This document shows, one piece after another, positions 1 through 9,725 of a DNA stretch of 24,363 nucleotides. Under the pieces are notes generated by a model that saw nothing but the letters and a program-made list of their open reading frames with translations, ran no database searches and was not told where the DNA came from. The position numbers and the translations under genes were made by a program. The first letter of the stretch is position 1, and each line of letters begins with the position of its first letter. Origin of the DNA: Sulfitobacter sp. (lineage in GTDB: Bacteria > Pseudomonadota > Alphaproteobacteria > Rhodobacterales > Rhodobacteraceae); NCBI GenBank assembly GCA_024636405.1, contig JAGXHC010000067.1, positions 1 to 24,363 of the forward strand, given 5' to 3'.

Positions 1-2
1 AA

Positions 3-143
3 GAATTGATGAGCGATCCGGCGCTATATACTGAAAACCCGGTCAAATTCCAAAAGGCCACCGATGCATTGCTCGAGCGACACGAAAAGTTGCAGGATGC
101 CGAAGCGGAATGGCTGCTGCTGGAAGAAAAGGCCGACGCCTAG
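3..143 (+). CDS. ABC-F family ATPase, C-terminal end only (partial)
   Basis: The reading frame is open from the left edge of the window and ends at TAG (141-143), leaving 46 codons. The residues include ALYTENPVKFQKATDALL and a final AEAEWLLLEEKADA. This pattern (short ALY.. segment, helix, then AE.EWL.LEE) is typical of the C-terminus of ABC-F proteins such as Uup or EttA-type ATPases. Those are soluble tandem ATP-binding proteins that act on the ribosome and do not export anything. No Walker motif lies inside the window, so the subfamily cannot be told. The stop codon overlaps the stop of the convergent MOSC gene inside the palindrome CTAG. Confidence 0.7.
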   Translation, partial: ELMSDPALYTENPVKFQKATDALLERHEKLQDAEAEWLLLEEKADA

Positions 144-619
144 GCGTTGGTTTCGTCAAGTGCAATGTGGTCGCCGGGTCGGATTATGCCGCCGGCAACG
201 ATGCGGCAATTGAGCCCCGAGCGGTGTTCCATCAGGTCGCAGATCTGCTTGCCCGTGATCATGTCGATATAGCGGCACGGCGTGTTCAGGCGCCCGCCTT
301 CCAGTATGACCTCACCCACGCGAAATCGACGCCCGACCAGATGGTTCAGCGGCACATCGCGGGTGGTCAGATTGCGGCGGTGTTCTTGGGGATCAAGCGT
401 GATGTCATGGTCGCGCGCCAGCGCCTCAAGCGTTTCGATCTCGATCAACGTGACTTCGCGGACATCGGGAAAGGCGGAATAGGTGCCGGTATCGACGCCC
501 TTTGCATACCGGTCGCCCTCCACTCCGACACCGGCGATCAGATGCGCGGTGTCGCGCGCGACCATCGGCGCGCGGGCTTTTGGGGTGGTATGGATGTAAA
601 GCAGTTTGCCTTGCCACAT
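140..619 (-). CDS. MOSC domain-containing protein
   Basis: A 159-residue protein consisting of a single MOSC domain, the fold shared with the C-terminal domain of molybdenum cofactor sulfurase. Family features visible are GVGVEGDRYAKG (about 30-41), the HRRNLTTRDV segment (80-89), LVGRRFRVGEV (94-104) and the conserved Cys in NTPCRY (Cys115), the residue thought to handle sulfur or Moco in this family. Small stand-alone MOSC proteins (YiiM/YuaD-like) act on molybdenum cofactor or N-hydroxylated substrates; the substrate here is unknown. The frame extends to an ATG at 655, but that start would overlap the upstream SDR gene by 26 bp and adds a non-family N-terminus. The ATG at 619, with GGTGA about 11 bases upstream and a 10-base gap to the SDR stop, is preferred. 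It is the last gene of a minus-strand run. Confidence 0.85.
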   Translation of the reverse strand: MWQGKLLYIHTTPKARAPMVARDTAHLIAGVGVEGDRYAKGVDTGTYSAFPDVREVTLIEIETLEALARDHDITLDPQEHRRNLTTRDVPLNHLVGRRFRVGEVILEGGRLNTPCRYIDMITGKQICDLMEHRSGLNCRIVAGGIIRPGDHIALDETNA

Positions 620-629
620 GATGCTGCGT

Positions 630-1385
630 TCACCGCATCCGCAAGGCGCCGTCAAGACGGATCACCTCGCCGTTAAGGTAACCCATTTCGACAATGAAAC
701 CGGCCATCCGCCCATATTCCGACGGATCGCCCAGACGCTGCGGGTTGGGCACATCGGCGGCAAGAGAGGCCTGCACATCCTCGGGCAGGCCCGCCAGCAT
801 TGGGGTCTTGAATATGCCCGGCGCGATGGTCATCACGCGGATGCCGTCCTTGGCCAGATCGCGCGCCATGGGCAAGGTCATGCCAACGATGCCGCCCTTG
901 GATGCGGCATAAGCGACCTGGCCTTTTTGCCCGTCAAAAGCCGCGACGGAAGCGGTGTTGATGATCACCCCCCGCGCGCCGTCCGGTTCGGGCGTGTTGC
1001 GCGCCATTGCGACTGCGGCAAGGCGCGCAACATTAAAGCTGCCGATAAGGTTGATATCCACCGTGCGCTGAAACGCATCAAGCGGGTGCGGCCCGTCACG
1101 GCCAGTGGTCTTGATCCCAAGCGCGATGCCTGCACAATTCACTGCGACCGTTATTTTTCCCATCTTATCAACGGCATAATCGACGGCCGCTTGCACGGAC
1201 CCTTCATCTGTCACATCTGTCAGCACAAAATGCCCGCCAATATCGGCCGCGACGGCGTTGCCGCGCTCGGCGTCGCGGTCAAGCAGCGTAACCTGCGCAC
1301 CTTTGGCTGCGAAATGGCGGGCTGTCGCCTCGCCCAGGCCGGACGCGCCGCCGGTGATGATGGCGGCTGTGGTGTCAAGTTGCAT
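630..1385 (-). CDS. SDR family oxidoreductase, HSD10 / 3-hydroxyacyl-CoA dehydrogenase type II-like
   Basis: A 251-residue classical short-chain dehydrogenase. Visible motifs are the nucleotide-binding TGGASGLG (11-18), an acidic Asp36 after the second strand that favours NAD over NADP, NCAG (83-86), Asn112 and the catalytic Ser146, Tyr159 and Lys163. The order [24 protein letters not shown].. and the ending [13 protein letters not shown] match the HSD17B10-like group (type II 3-hydroxyacyl-CoA dehydrogenase), which oxidises the 3-hydroxyacyl-CoA intermediate in fatty-acid or branched-chain amino-acid degradation. The cytosolic enzyme has the normal family length. GGAGGT lies just upstream of the ATG. 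It is followed within about 10 bp by the MOSC gene and preceded by the FemAB-like gene 73 bp away, so cotranscription with MOSC is likely. Substrate assignment is by family resemblance. Confidence 0.88.
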   Translation of the reverse strand: MQLDTTAAIITGGASGLGEATARHFAAKGAQVTLLDRDAERGNAVAADIGGHFVLTDVTDEGSVQAAVDYAVDKMGKITVAVNCAGIALGIKTTGRDGPHPLDAFQRTVDINLIGSFNVARLAAVAMARNTPEPDGARGVIINTASVAAFDGQKGQVAYAASKGGIVGMTLPMARDLAKDGIRVMTIAPGIFKTPMLAGLPEDVQASLAADVPNPQRLGDPSEYGRMAGFIVEMGYLNGEVIRLDGALRMR

Positions 1386-1458
1386 GGCAGACCTCCGGGG
1401 GATATTCTGAACAGAGGTTCAGATGATCACGGCAGGCGCCCCGGTGCAAGGGCCGCCA

Positions 1459-2280
1459 TCAGGCCAGCGGGTGCCAGCGCAGCCATGTGCCACCCGTCGC
1501 CACCACATGTGCGCCACTGCGCAATTTGAACCGGTCAAGGGAGGCATGGCGCGGGTCCAGCAGGCCAAGGTCAAGCCGGGTGCAGCCTTGGGCCGCGAGC
1601 CAGTCGGATGCCATCCAGAGCAGTAGATTATGGGCGCACAACGCACGGCCTTCGGCGCTGATGTGCCCGATATGGTAGGTTGCGGCATCGCCGTGGCGCA
1701 GGAACAGCATATGTGCGACCGGCTTGCGGCCCTGAAACGCGGTAAAAAGCCGTGTCTGCGCGGGCGCTGCGGCTGCAAAAGCCACAGTCAGCGGCAGTGG
1801 CCAGTTTTGATACCTGCGCCCGCGCGCCTGCGCGACCTCTGCCAGCAGCACCGGGTGGTGCGGATCGGGGGGCAGTGCGCCATGATCCACGCGCAGCCCG
1901 GCGCGTTCAGCCTTGACCAACTGGTTGCGCCATTTGCCGTGCAGCGCGGCGCGGCGCAGGTCTTTGCTGCACGAAAGGTCAAGCTCCGCGCGCCGCGCCG
2001 CAGGCCGCAGGCGCACGGCGCGCGGCACGGCGCAGGCGCGTTCCGGTGACAGTATCAATGGCGTGCGGTGCAGGCCCACAGCGCGCAGCTGTGCCGCAAG
2101 TTCGTCAGGCGGTACGGCACGGGGCAACATGGCCAGCGGCACGCCTGCGATGCGGCGATGCAGCAGCGTCAGACCACCGCGCAGGGTCACGGGGACCTGC
2201 CCACAAGCGCGCAACGCGGTGGCGAAGGCAGGATCCTGCATCAAGGGTACGTCGGCGCGCGACGGAACAGAGTGGAACAT
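1459..2280 (-). CDS. FemAB/GNAT-like acyltransferase (BioF2-like domain)
   Basis: A 273-residue protein with a GNAT fold of the FemAB/BioF2-like type. The segment around residues 100-140 (KDLRRAALHGKWRNQLVKAE) is the characteristic helix with the K.RNQ.KKAE pattern. The later strands AHMLFLRHGDAATYHIGHIS (about 187-206) and LDLGLLD (about 236-242) match the C-terminal half of the same domain. Related proteins transfer aminoacyl or acyl groups to peptidoglycan precursors, polysaccharides or small molecules; nothing in the sequence identifies this one's substrate. The protein is very rich in Arg and Ala and has no signal peptide. The ATG at 2280 has no obvious Shine-Dalgarno. An internal Met at residue 14 is an alternative start but also lacks one. 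It lies downstream of tyrS, separated by 177 bp holding two copies of a hairpin repeat. Confidence 0.75.
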   Translation of the reverse strand: MFHSVPSRADVPLMQDPAFATALRACGQVPVTLRGGLTLLHRRIAGVPLAMLPRAVPPDELAAQLRAVGLHRTPLILSPERACAVPRAVRLRPAARRAELDLSCSKDLRRAALHGKWRNQLVKAERAGLRVDHGALPPDPHHPVLLAEVAQARGRRYQNWPLPLTVAFAAAAPAQTRLFTAFQGRKPVAHMLFLRHGDAATYHIGHISAEGRALCAHNLLLWMASDWLAAQGCTRLDLGLLDPRHASLDRFKLRSGAHVVATGGTWLRWHPLA

Positions 2281-2322
2281 GCCGCCAGTGTGGCGGGTGA
2301 ATGGTTTAGGGGTGGTTAACGG

Positions 2323-2354
2323 GTGGGGTGGAACCCCACCTTACGGCGTGACGA
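2323..2354. repeat. 32-bp hairpin repeat, copy 1
   Basis: Begins with an inverted repeat, GGTGGGG (2322-2328) and CCCCACC (2334-2340), separated by TGGAA. A conserved tail TTACGGCGTGACGA follows. A second copy with a single T/C difference starts 73 bp downstream. It lies in the gap between the codirectional tyrS and FemAB-like genes and contains no reading frame worth reporting. It resembles the short GGGTGG..CCACCC-type dispersed elements found in many proteobacteria. The stem could attenuate transcription, but there is no U-run. Confidence 0.8.
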
Positions 2355-2395
2355 TCGGGGTCGGCCTGCACCTGACCTGTCAACGCTTGGCAATC

Positions 2396-2427
2396 GTGGG
2401 GTGGAACCCCACCCTACGGCGTGACGA
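2396..2427. repeat. 32-bp hairpin repeat, copy 2
   Basis: Matches copy 1 at 31 of 32 positions (CCCTACGG in place of CCTTACGG). It carries the same stem, GTGGGG (2396-2401) and CCCCAC (2407-2412) around TGGAA, and the same tail GGCGTGACGA. It ends about 30 bp beyond the tyrS stop codon on the downstream side, so it would fall in the 3' untranslated region of tyrS mRNA. Confidence 0.8.
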
Positions 2428-2457
2428 CAGGGGGGATATTCAGCTTTTGTGCGCCTA

Positions 2458-3708
2458 TCATTCCATTTGCACCAGCGCGTGACGCTTCTTGCCGGCCGAC
2501 AGCTTGATCGGTGATCGCAGCGCGCCCGCATCAAGCATGAGCCCCGCGTCCGTAAGCGGCGCGTCGTCCATGCGCGCGCCGTTTTCGGCAATCAGGCGTT
2601 TCGCCTCCTTGCCGGACCCGGCCAGACCGGATTTCACGATCAATTGCACGATGGAAATGCCTTCGCCCACCTCGGCCTCGGACAGGGTCAACGTGGGCAG
2701 ATCATCACCGATTCCTCCGCGTTCAAACACGTCGCGTGCGGTGGCTTCGGCGGTGCGGGCGGCATCACTGCCGTGCAGCAGGGCGGTGACTTCGTTTGCC
2801 AATTGTATCTTGGCCTCGTTGATCTCGGCCCCGCCAAGCGCGCCCATACGGTCGCATTCCTCTACCGGCAGTTCTGTATAAAGCTTGAGGAACCGCCCGA
2901 CGTCTGCATCGGTGGTATTGCGCCAGAATTGCCAGAACTCATACGGACTAAGCATATCGCCGTTAAGCCAGATGGCACCGGACTGCGATTTGCCCATTTT
3001 CTTGCCATCGCTGGTGGTCAGCAGCGGCGTGGTCAGCCCGTAAACTTCACCGTCGATCACCCGGCGGGTCAGGTCGATGCCGTTGACAATATTGCCCCAC
3101 TGGTCCGAACCACCCATTTGCAAAATGCAGCCGTAACGGCGATGCAGCTCCATGAAATCATAGGCTTGCAAGATCATGTAGTTGAATTCAAGAAAACTCA
3201 GGGACTGTTCCCGGTCAAGACGGGACTTGACGCTTTCGAACGCCAACATCCGGTTGATCGAAAAATGCCGCCCGATGTCGCGCAGGAAATCAAGGTAGTT
3301 CAGGCCGTCAAGCCATTCAGCGTTGTTGATCATCATCGCGTCCGAGGGTCCATCGCCATAGGTCAGGTAGGCGCTGAACACTTTGCCGATGCCCGCAATA
3401 TTGTCGTCGATCTGCTGCGGTCCCAGCAAGGGGCGCTCGTCAGCGCGGAACGACGGATCGCCGACCTTGGTGGTGCCGCCGCCCATCAGGGTGATCGGCT
3501 TGTTGCCCGTCTTTTGCAGCCATCGCAGCATCATGATCTGGATAAGCGAGCCGACATGCAGTGATTTCGCGGTGGCGTCAAAGCCGATATAGCCCGGCTG
3601 CCCGCCCTTGAGCAGCGCCTCATCCAGACCCTGATAATCGGTGCAATCAGCAAGAAAGCCGCGCTGCATCATCGTGTGGATGAAGTCCGATTTGGGATGG
3701 TATGTCAT
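2458..3708 (-). CDS. tyrS: Tyrosine--tRNA ligase
   Basis: A 416-residue class I aminoacyl-tRNA synthetase that charges tRNA-Tyr with tyrosine in the cytosol. The HIGH-equivalent is HVGS (51-54) in [13 protein letters not shown], and the KMSKS-equivalent is KMGKS (237-241). [14 protein letters not shown] (197-210) is the typical tyrosine/ATP-binding segment of the bacterial enzyme. The C-terminal 70 residues ([16 protein letters not shown]...) form the S4-like RNA-binding domain. The frame is open to an ATG at 3741, but the start at 3708 is chosen because MTYHPKSDF begins the family homology and GAGG lies 9 bases upstream. It is divergent from anmK across 66 bp. Two hairpin repeats follow the gene. 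Confidence 0.97.
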   Translation of the reverse strand: MTYHPKSDFIHTMMQRGFLADCTDYQGLDEALLKGGQPGYIGFDATAKSLHVGSLIQIMMLRWLQKTGNKPITLMGGGTTKVGDPSFRADERPLLGPQQIDDNIAGIGKVFSAYLTYGDGPSDAMMINNAEWLDGLNYLDFLRDIGRHFSINRMLAFESVKSRLDREQSLSFLEFNYMILQAYDFMELHRRYGCILQMGGSDQWGNIVNGIDLTRRVIDGEVYGLTTPLLTTSDGKKMGKSQSGAIWLNGDMLSPYEFWQFWRNTTDADVGRFLKLYTELPVEECDRMGALGGAEINEAKIQLANEVTALLHGSDAARTAEATARDVFERGGIGDDLPTLTLSEAEVGEGISIVQLIVKSGLAGSGKEAKRLIAENGARMDDAPLTDAGLMLDAGALRSPIKLSAGKKRHALVQME

Positions 3709-3774
3709 GGTGGCTTGCCTCATGCGGGGAATGCGGGGCAATCTATAGGCGCAGAGCAGTCAAAGGAAAAGGCC
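3709..3774. promoter_or_regulatory. Divergent tyrS/anmK intergenic region
   Basis: This 66-bp gap must hold both promoters. It contains a 9-bp tandem direct repeat, ATGCGGGGA then ATGCGGGGC (3722-3739), and a CTATAG palindrome (3743-3748) that could serve as a -10 on either strand. GAGG upstream of tyrS and AAGGAAAA upstream of anmK act as ribosome binding sites. No convincing -35 could be assigned, so the promoter positions are inference. Confidence 0.4.
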
Positions 3775-4902
3775 ATGAATAAGGCCATTGGAAAAACCGG
3801 GGTCGTGACGGCGCTTGGGACGATGTCGGGAACGTCGCTGGATGGCGTGGATGCGGCGGTACTGCGCACGGACGGGCATGATATTTCCAGCTTCGGTCGA
3901 ACCGGTTATCGCAGCTATTCACAAGGCGAGCGCCAGGTGATCGCGGCGGGGTTTGGCAAATGGTCCGGCCCACAGGTGCGCGCGGCGGCGCAAGTGGTCG
4001 AGACGGCACATCTGGAACTGCTCGCAGATTTTGAAGGCGTAGATCTGATTGGTTTTCATGGTCAGACCCTTGCCCATGCGCCGCGGATGCAGGGCACGTT
4101 GCAGGTCGGCGATGGCGGGCTTCTGGCAGATACGCTTGGTGTGCCGGTGGTTTGGGATTTTCGCAGCGCCGATGTGCAGATGGGCGGCGAAGGTGCGCCG
4201 TTGGCACCGTTCTTCCACCATGCCTGTGCGCGCCATGTGGGCGCTGCGGGACCGGTGGTGTTTCTCAATCTGGGCGGCGTGGGGAACCTGACATGGGTCG
4301 ATCCCGGCGTTGCGCGGCCGCAGGACGCGGGTGCCTTGCTGGCGTTTGATACCGGACCGGCCAACGCACCCTTGAATGATTTGTTGCAGGCACGGCATGG
4401 GCTGCCCTTTGATGAAGGGGGCAAACTGGCGGCGCGGGGCACGGTAGAGACAGGCGCGCTGGAGCTGTTTCTGGCGGAGCCATATTTCTCAAGGATGCCT
4501 CCGAAATCATTGGATAGAAATGATTTTTCCGAAATGGTTGCATTGGTAAGCGAATTGTCTGATGCCGACGCGGCCGCGACATTGACAGCAATGTGCGCCG
4601 CAGGGGTCGCCGAGGCGATGCAGCATTGCCCGCACCCGCCCGCGCAGGTTCTGGTCACTGGCGGTGGCCGCCACAACCCGGTCCTGATGCAGATGCTGGC
4701 GGTCAGTCTTGAGTGCCCTGTCGTACCGGTCGAGGATGTCGGTCTGGACGGTGATATGCTGGAGGCCCAAGCCTTTGCCTATCTTGCGGTGCGGGTCGCA
4801 AGGGGATTGCCGACATCGTGCCCCGGCACGACCGGTGTCAGTGCCGCTGTAGGCGGTGGCACGGTCAGCACGCCTTTGGTCCAGCAGAAGATAACTAATT
4901 AA
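3775..4902 (+). CDS. anmK: Anhydro-N-acetylmuramic acid kinase
   Basis: A 375-residue enzyme of the AnmK family. It cleaves the 1,6-anhydro ring and phosphorylates anhydroMurNAc to MurNAc-6-phosphate, a cytosolic step of cell-wall recycling. Family motifs are [15 protein letters not shown] (15-29), GFHGQTLAH (93-101), [18 protein letters not shown] (128-145), NLGGVGNLT (165-173), [13 protein letters not shown] (192-204, where many homologues have DTGPGN) and VTGGGRHNP near residue 300. A longer frame begins at 3676, but it would run into tyrS. The ATG at 3775 has AAGGAAAA upstream and starts just before the homology. AnmK genes also sit close to tyrS in other proteobacteria, which fits this divergent pair. 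A convergent GNAT gene ends 23 bp away. Confidence 0.95.
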   Translation: MNKAIGKTGVVTALGTMSGTSLDGVDAAVLRTDGHDISSFGRTGYRSYSQGERQVIAAGFGKWSGPQVRAAAQVVETAHLELLADFEGVDLIGFHGQTLAHAPRMQGTLQVGDGGLLADTLGVPVVWDFRSADVQMGGEGAPLAPFFHHACARHVGAAGPVVFLNLGGVGNLTWVDPGVARPQDAGALLAFDTGPANAPLNDLLQARHGLPFDEGGKLAARGTVETGALELFLAEPYFSRMPPKSLDRNDFSEMVALVSELSDADAAATLTAMCAAGVAEAMQHCPHPPAQVLVTGGGRHNPVLMQMLAVSLECPVVPVEDVGLDGDMLEAQAFAYLAVRVARGLPTSCPGTTGVSAAVGGGTVSTPLVQQKITN

Positions 4903-4925
4903 ATTCAGATGCTTAATGGCTGTTT

Positions 4926-6771
<1,846 letters not shown>

Positions 6772-7674
6772 TTACCCTGTGATACCGGGCTTGGAAAGAC
6801 TGGCTGCGGGGACCGGGCCCTTTTTACGTTCGCGCAACACGGTATAGATGCCCGAGGCCACAATGATCGCCGCCCCGATATAGGTCAGCAGGTCAGGCCG
6901 TTCGCCAAAGATGGTTAACCCCACGACCATGGCAAACAGCAGGCGCGAATACCGAAAGGGCGTCACGAAGCTGACTTCGCCGACGCGCATCGCGGCGACT
7001 ATGCCGTAATAAGCAACAAGCCCGATGGCCATAGCAGACAGGATATAGACCCATTGCAGGCCGTTCAGCGGCACAAAGTGCGCCCGCGCGAGCAACATGA
7101 ATATGCCGCTGGCCGGGATCAGCGCCAGAAAACCCAGAAAACTGACCTGCATGGTGCTGATGCTGCCGGGCACGCGCCGCGTCGCCAGATCGCGGATGGT
7201 AAGGCCCGCAACACCGAGCAGCGCCAGCAGGGACAGGGTCTGAAAGCTGTCCATGCCGGGGCGAATGATCAGCAGCACACCAAACAGACCGACGACAATC
7301 GCGCTCCAGCGACGCCATCCCACGGGTTCGCCCAGAAACAGGGCGGCCCCCAGCGTCACTGTCAGCGGGGTTGCCTGAAGGATGGCCGAGGCCGATGAAA
7401 TCGGGGTAAGCACGATGGCGGAGACAAAACCGAGCGTTCCAACGATTTCCCCGACGGCGCGCAGCCCGATGGGCGCCGAGAACATGGCCCGCGTCACAAG
7501 CGGTTGGCGTTGAAGCACGACCACCAGACCGAAAAAGAAGCTCCCGCCGATGCCCAGCATCAGCAAAATCTGACCAATGGGCAGCGCGTCCGCCAGCAGT
7601 TTGATGAACATGTCCTCGACCGCAAAGCCCAGCATCGAAAGTACCATGATTGCCGCCCCCCGCAGATTGTCCAT
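6772..7674 (-). CDS. DMT/EamA family transporter
   Basis: A 300-residue integral membrane protein with about ten hydrophobic segments arranged as two EamA repeats. The first repeat ends around LGEPVGWRRWSAIVVGLFGVLLIIRPG. The second ends around FGERPDLLTYIGAAIIVASGIY. This is the drug/metabolite transporter superfamily; substrates of such members include amino acids, cofactors and nucleotide sugars, and none can be inferred here. The frame is open to 7806, but the ATG at 7674 directly precedes the first membrane helix and has AAAGG 8 to 9 bases upstream. It is probably the first gene of the DMT-eno-GNAT unit and is divergent from the AbrB-family gene across 116 bp. Confidence 0.88.
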   Translation of the reverse strand: MDNLRGAAIMVLSMLGFAVEDMFIKLLADALPIGQILLMLGIGGSFFFGLVVVLQRQPLVTRAMFSAPIGLRAVGEIVGTLGFVSAIVLTPISSASAILQATPLTVTLGAALFLGEPVGWRRWSAIVVGLFGVLLIIRPGMDSFQTLSLLALLGVAGLTIRDLATRRVPGSISTMQVSFLGFLALIPASGIFMLLARAHFVPLNGLQWVYILSAMAIGLVAYYGIVAAMRVGEVSFVTPFRYSRLLFAMVVGLTIFGERPDLLTYIGAAIIVASGIYTVLRERKKGPVPAASLSKPGITG

Positions 7675-7790
7675 GTCAGCGCCTTTCGCGAGAGTGCAGT
7701 TCGCCTGTCCCATGCCGTTTTGGCCGCTGATGTGCAAGTGCTGGCCCCGGACCTCTGGTGGCCCGGCGATTGGAATGCTAGCCAAGACGG

Positions 7791-8852
7791 ATGAGCAGAT
7801 GGCCATCCCGAACGCAAAATCCCTTTGCCACCCCGATCACGCTTGCGGTGGGCGGTTTGGGTGCTGCAATTGGCTGGGCCGTGGGGGCTCCGATCTATAT
7901 GCTGGTCGGTCCTGCGGTGGCGGTCACGCTGGCCGGGCTTGCCGGGTTGCGCACAGCAGTGGCCAACCCGGTGCGCGATGCCTGTTTTGTGGCCGTGGGG
8001 CTGGCCGTGGGTGCCGGGTTCAACCGCGACGCGCTGCAGGCAATGATCCGCTGGCCGTTCGCCTTCGTGGGAATTGCCGTGCTGATCGTGGCGATCATGG
8101 TCATATCGCGCTGGATGTTGCGGCGATATTTCGACTTTGATGACCGCGCAGCGTTGATGGCTTCGGCGCCGGGCCATCTGAGTTTTGTCATTGCCATGGC
8201 CAGTGATACCGGGGCGGATGTGGCACGCATCGCGATGACGCAATCGGTGCGCGTGTTGTTGCTGACCCTTGCCGTGCCGTTTGCCGCCGTTTTCATGGGG
8301 GTCGATCTGAGTGGATCGGTCGGCGCCACCGGTGCGTCCATTTCGGTCTGGTCGCTTGCCGTGCTTGTGGTGCTGGCCGTGGTGGTGGGGCGGGTGTTTG
8401 GGCAACTGTCCGTGCCTGCGCCGCTGTTGTTGGGGGCGATGTTTGTGTCCGCTATTGGCCATCTGACGCAGCTTGCGGATGGGGTGATGCCCGAACTTGT
8501 GGTGGTACCGGCGTATCTGGTGCTGGGATCATTGATCGGCACGCGGTTTTCGGGGGTGACGCCAGCGCAGTTGCTGCGGGGTCTGTCGGCGGGGGTGGCA
8601 ATCACGCTGGTGGCGGTGATTGCGGCGGCAGTTGCGTCGGTTCCGGTCGCGCTGGCGCTGGAAATGCCGCTGGCGCATGTGCTTGTGGCGCTGGCGCCCG
8701 GCGGGTTGGAGACCATGATCGCGATGGGTGTGGTGCTGGGCGTTGTGCCGGGGTTCGTCGCGGCCTGCCATATCATGCGTCTGGTGGTGCTGTCGGTGCT
8801 GTTGCCGTGGATGATGGCCCGGATCAACCGCAGGGACATATCGCAATCTTGA
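7791..8852 (+). CDS. AbrB-family (AbrB-duplication) integral membrane protein
   Basis: A 353-residue, very hydrophobic protein with two homologous halves, each rich in Gly, Ala and Val helices. Examples are LAVGGLGAAIGWAVGAPIYM (18-37) with DACFVAVGLAVGAGFNRDAL in the first half, and LLLGAMFVSAIGHL with LLRGLSAGVAITLVAVIAAA in the second. APGHLSFV (about 125) and the matching APGGLETMIAMGVVLGV near the C-terminus are the repeated family signature. The family is annotated as AbrB or 'ammonia monooxygenase-like'; it is a putative transporter and is unrelated to the AbrB DNA-binding regulator or to true ammonia oxidation. The ATG at 7791 lacks a strong Shine-Dalgarno. Two hairpins follow the stop codon. 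Confidence 0.85.
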   Translation: MSRWPSRTQNPFATPITLAVGGLGAAIGWAVGAPIYMLVGPAVAVTLAGLAGLRTAVANPVRDACFVAVGLAVGAGFNRDALQAMIRWPFAFVGIAVLIVAIMVISRWMLRRYFDFDDRAALMASAPGHLSFVIAMASDTGADVARIAMTQSVRVLLLTLAVPFAAVFMGVDLSGSVGATGASISVWSLAVLVVLAVVVGRVFGQLSVPAPLLLGAMFVSAIGHLTQLADGVMPELVVVPAYLVLGSLIGTRFSGVTPAQLLRGLSAGVAITLVAVIAAAVASVPVALALEMPLAHVLVALAPGGLETMIAMGVVLGVVPGFVAACHIMRLVVLSVLLPWMMARINRRDISQS

Positions 8853-8905
8853 TTGGTGCGCTTGGGGATTGATCAGGTTGGGTCAGTTGCCATTGCAGAG
8901 CGGTT

Positions 8906-8927
8906 TCGGGTCGCTGACGCGACCCGA
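8906..8927. terminator. Stem-loop between convergent abrB-family and NYN genes
   Basis: A perfect 9-bp stem, TCGGGTCGC (8906-8914) and GCGACCCGA (8919-8927), with the tetraloop TGAC. It lies 54 bp beyond the AbrB-family stop. There is no U-run on either strand, so it is a possible terminator or mRNA 3'-end stabiliser and not a canonical intrinsic terminator. Confidence 0.5.
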
Positions 8928-8933
8928 CCGACT

Positions 8934-8980
8934 GGGGCGCTGCCCCAGACCCCGGGATATTTGAGGCCAGAAGAATGGGG
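8934..8980. repeat. GC-hairpin plus GGGATATTT..GGCCAGAAGAA intergenic element
   Basis: A 7-bp stem, CTGGGGC (8932-8938) and GCCCCAG (8942-8948), is followed by CCCCGGGATATTTGAGG and then CCAGAAGAATGGGG (8967-8980). From memory, this combination of GC-rich hairpin, GGATATTT or GAGTATTT, and CCAGA.GAA recurs at gene ends in Rhodobacteraceae genomes. The last module resembles the 15-bp tandem repeat units at 15895-15939 and 19986-20030. Confidence 0.5.
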
Positions 8981-9005
8981 TGCGGAGTGCCCGGATCTGC
9001 GCGTG

Positions 9006-9707
9006 TCAGGATTTGAGCCGTACCATCAGGTGATTGCCGATCTTGCGGGTCTGTAGAGCGTCGAGTGCTGCTACCAATGCGCTGAGCTTGTTATGACCAT
9101 AGGTGCGGGCGTCGAAATCAGCGTGCCGGGCCTGAATGGACTGTCCGATCTGGCTTAGGTTGTACCAATCGTCTTCGGTCTCGATCAGGTTCATTGCTTC
9201 GCGGAACAGCGGCAGGGCCTTGTTTGCCTGTGCGGTATCGTTGGTCGGGGTATCCGGTGCGGCGGTGCCTTCGAGGTTTTCGATCAGGATGAAGCGATTG
9301 TAGACATTACGCAGCGAATCGTGGGTCTTTTTTTCACCGATCCCGATTACTGTCAGACCCTGTTCGCGCATGCGGTTGACCAATGCCGTGAAATCACTGT
9401 CGGATGAGACGATCACGAAGATGTCGAAGCGTCCCGAATGCAGGATATCCATCGCGTCGATCACCAGACCGATATCGCTGGCGTTCTTGCCGGTGGTATT
9501 GGCGGTTTCCTGATGCGCCACCAGCCCCAGTTCCCGGATCGGTGATTTCCAGCCTTTGAGGTGTTCATTGGACCAATCACCATACACCCGACGCAGCGCA
9601 GGTTCGCCGATGGAGGCGACTTCGCGCATGATGGCGGCGGCATGTCTGGCGGGAACGTTATCCGCGTCAATCAAAACGGCGAGCAGGGGGCGGGTGCGGT
9701 CCGTCAC
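9006..9707 (-). CDS. NYN (PIN-like) domain protein with C-terminal OST-HTH/LOTUS domain
   Basis: A 233-residue protein. The N-terminal NYN domain (about 5-140), a PIN-like nuclease fold, shows the acidic residues expected at a metal site: LIDADN (12-17), KNASDIGLVIDAMDIL (74-89) and SSDSDF (101-106). A linker around 140-160 leads to a C-terminal segment, LPLFREAMNLIETEDDW..LSQIGQSI....FDARTYGHNKLSALV, that fits the winged-helix OST-HTH/LOTUS domain, which binds RNA. The combination suggests an RNA-cleaving or RNA-binding protein (LabA/DUF88-like family); its target is unknown. The start is GTG at 9707 with AAGGA 7 bases upstream. It follows the Fur-type gene by 18 bp and is probably cotranscribed with it. 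Confidence 0.88.
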   Translation of the reverse strand: MTDRTRPLLAVLIDADNVPARHAAAIMREVASIGEPALRRVYGDWSNEHLKGWKSPIRELGLVAHQETANTTGKNASDIGLVIDAMDILHSGRFDIFVIVSSDSDFTALVNRMREQGLTVIGIGEKKTHDSLRNVYNRFILIENLEGTAAPDTPTNDTAQANKALPLFREAMNLIETEDDWYNLSQIGQSIQARHADFDARTYGHNKLSALVAALDALQTRKIGNHLMVRLKS

Positions 9708-9725
9708 GGTCTGGTCCTTCCTGGC

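Noticed and set aside
606..1529. Plus-strand open frame of about 300 codons
   Set aside because: It lies antisense to the SDR gene, whose motifs and ribosome binding site are clear. The translated product shows no family resemblance and is typical of GC-rich shadow frames.
2644..3564. Plus-strand open frame of about 300 codons
   Set aside because: Antisense to tyrS, with no recognisable motif.
7560..8462. Minus-strand frame of 300 codons rich in His, Arg and Gln
   Set aside because: Antisense to the AbrB-family gene; its composition is a by-product of reading hydrophobic codons on the other strand.
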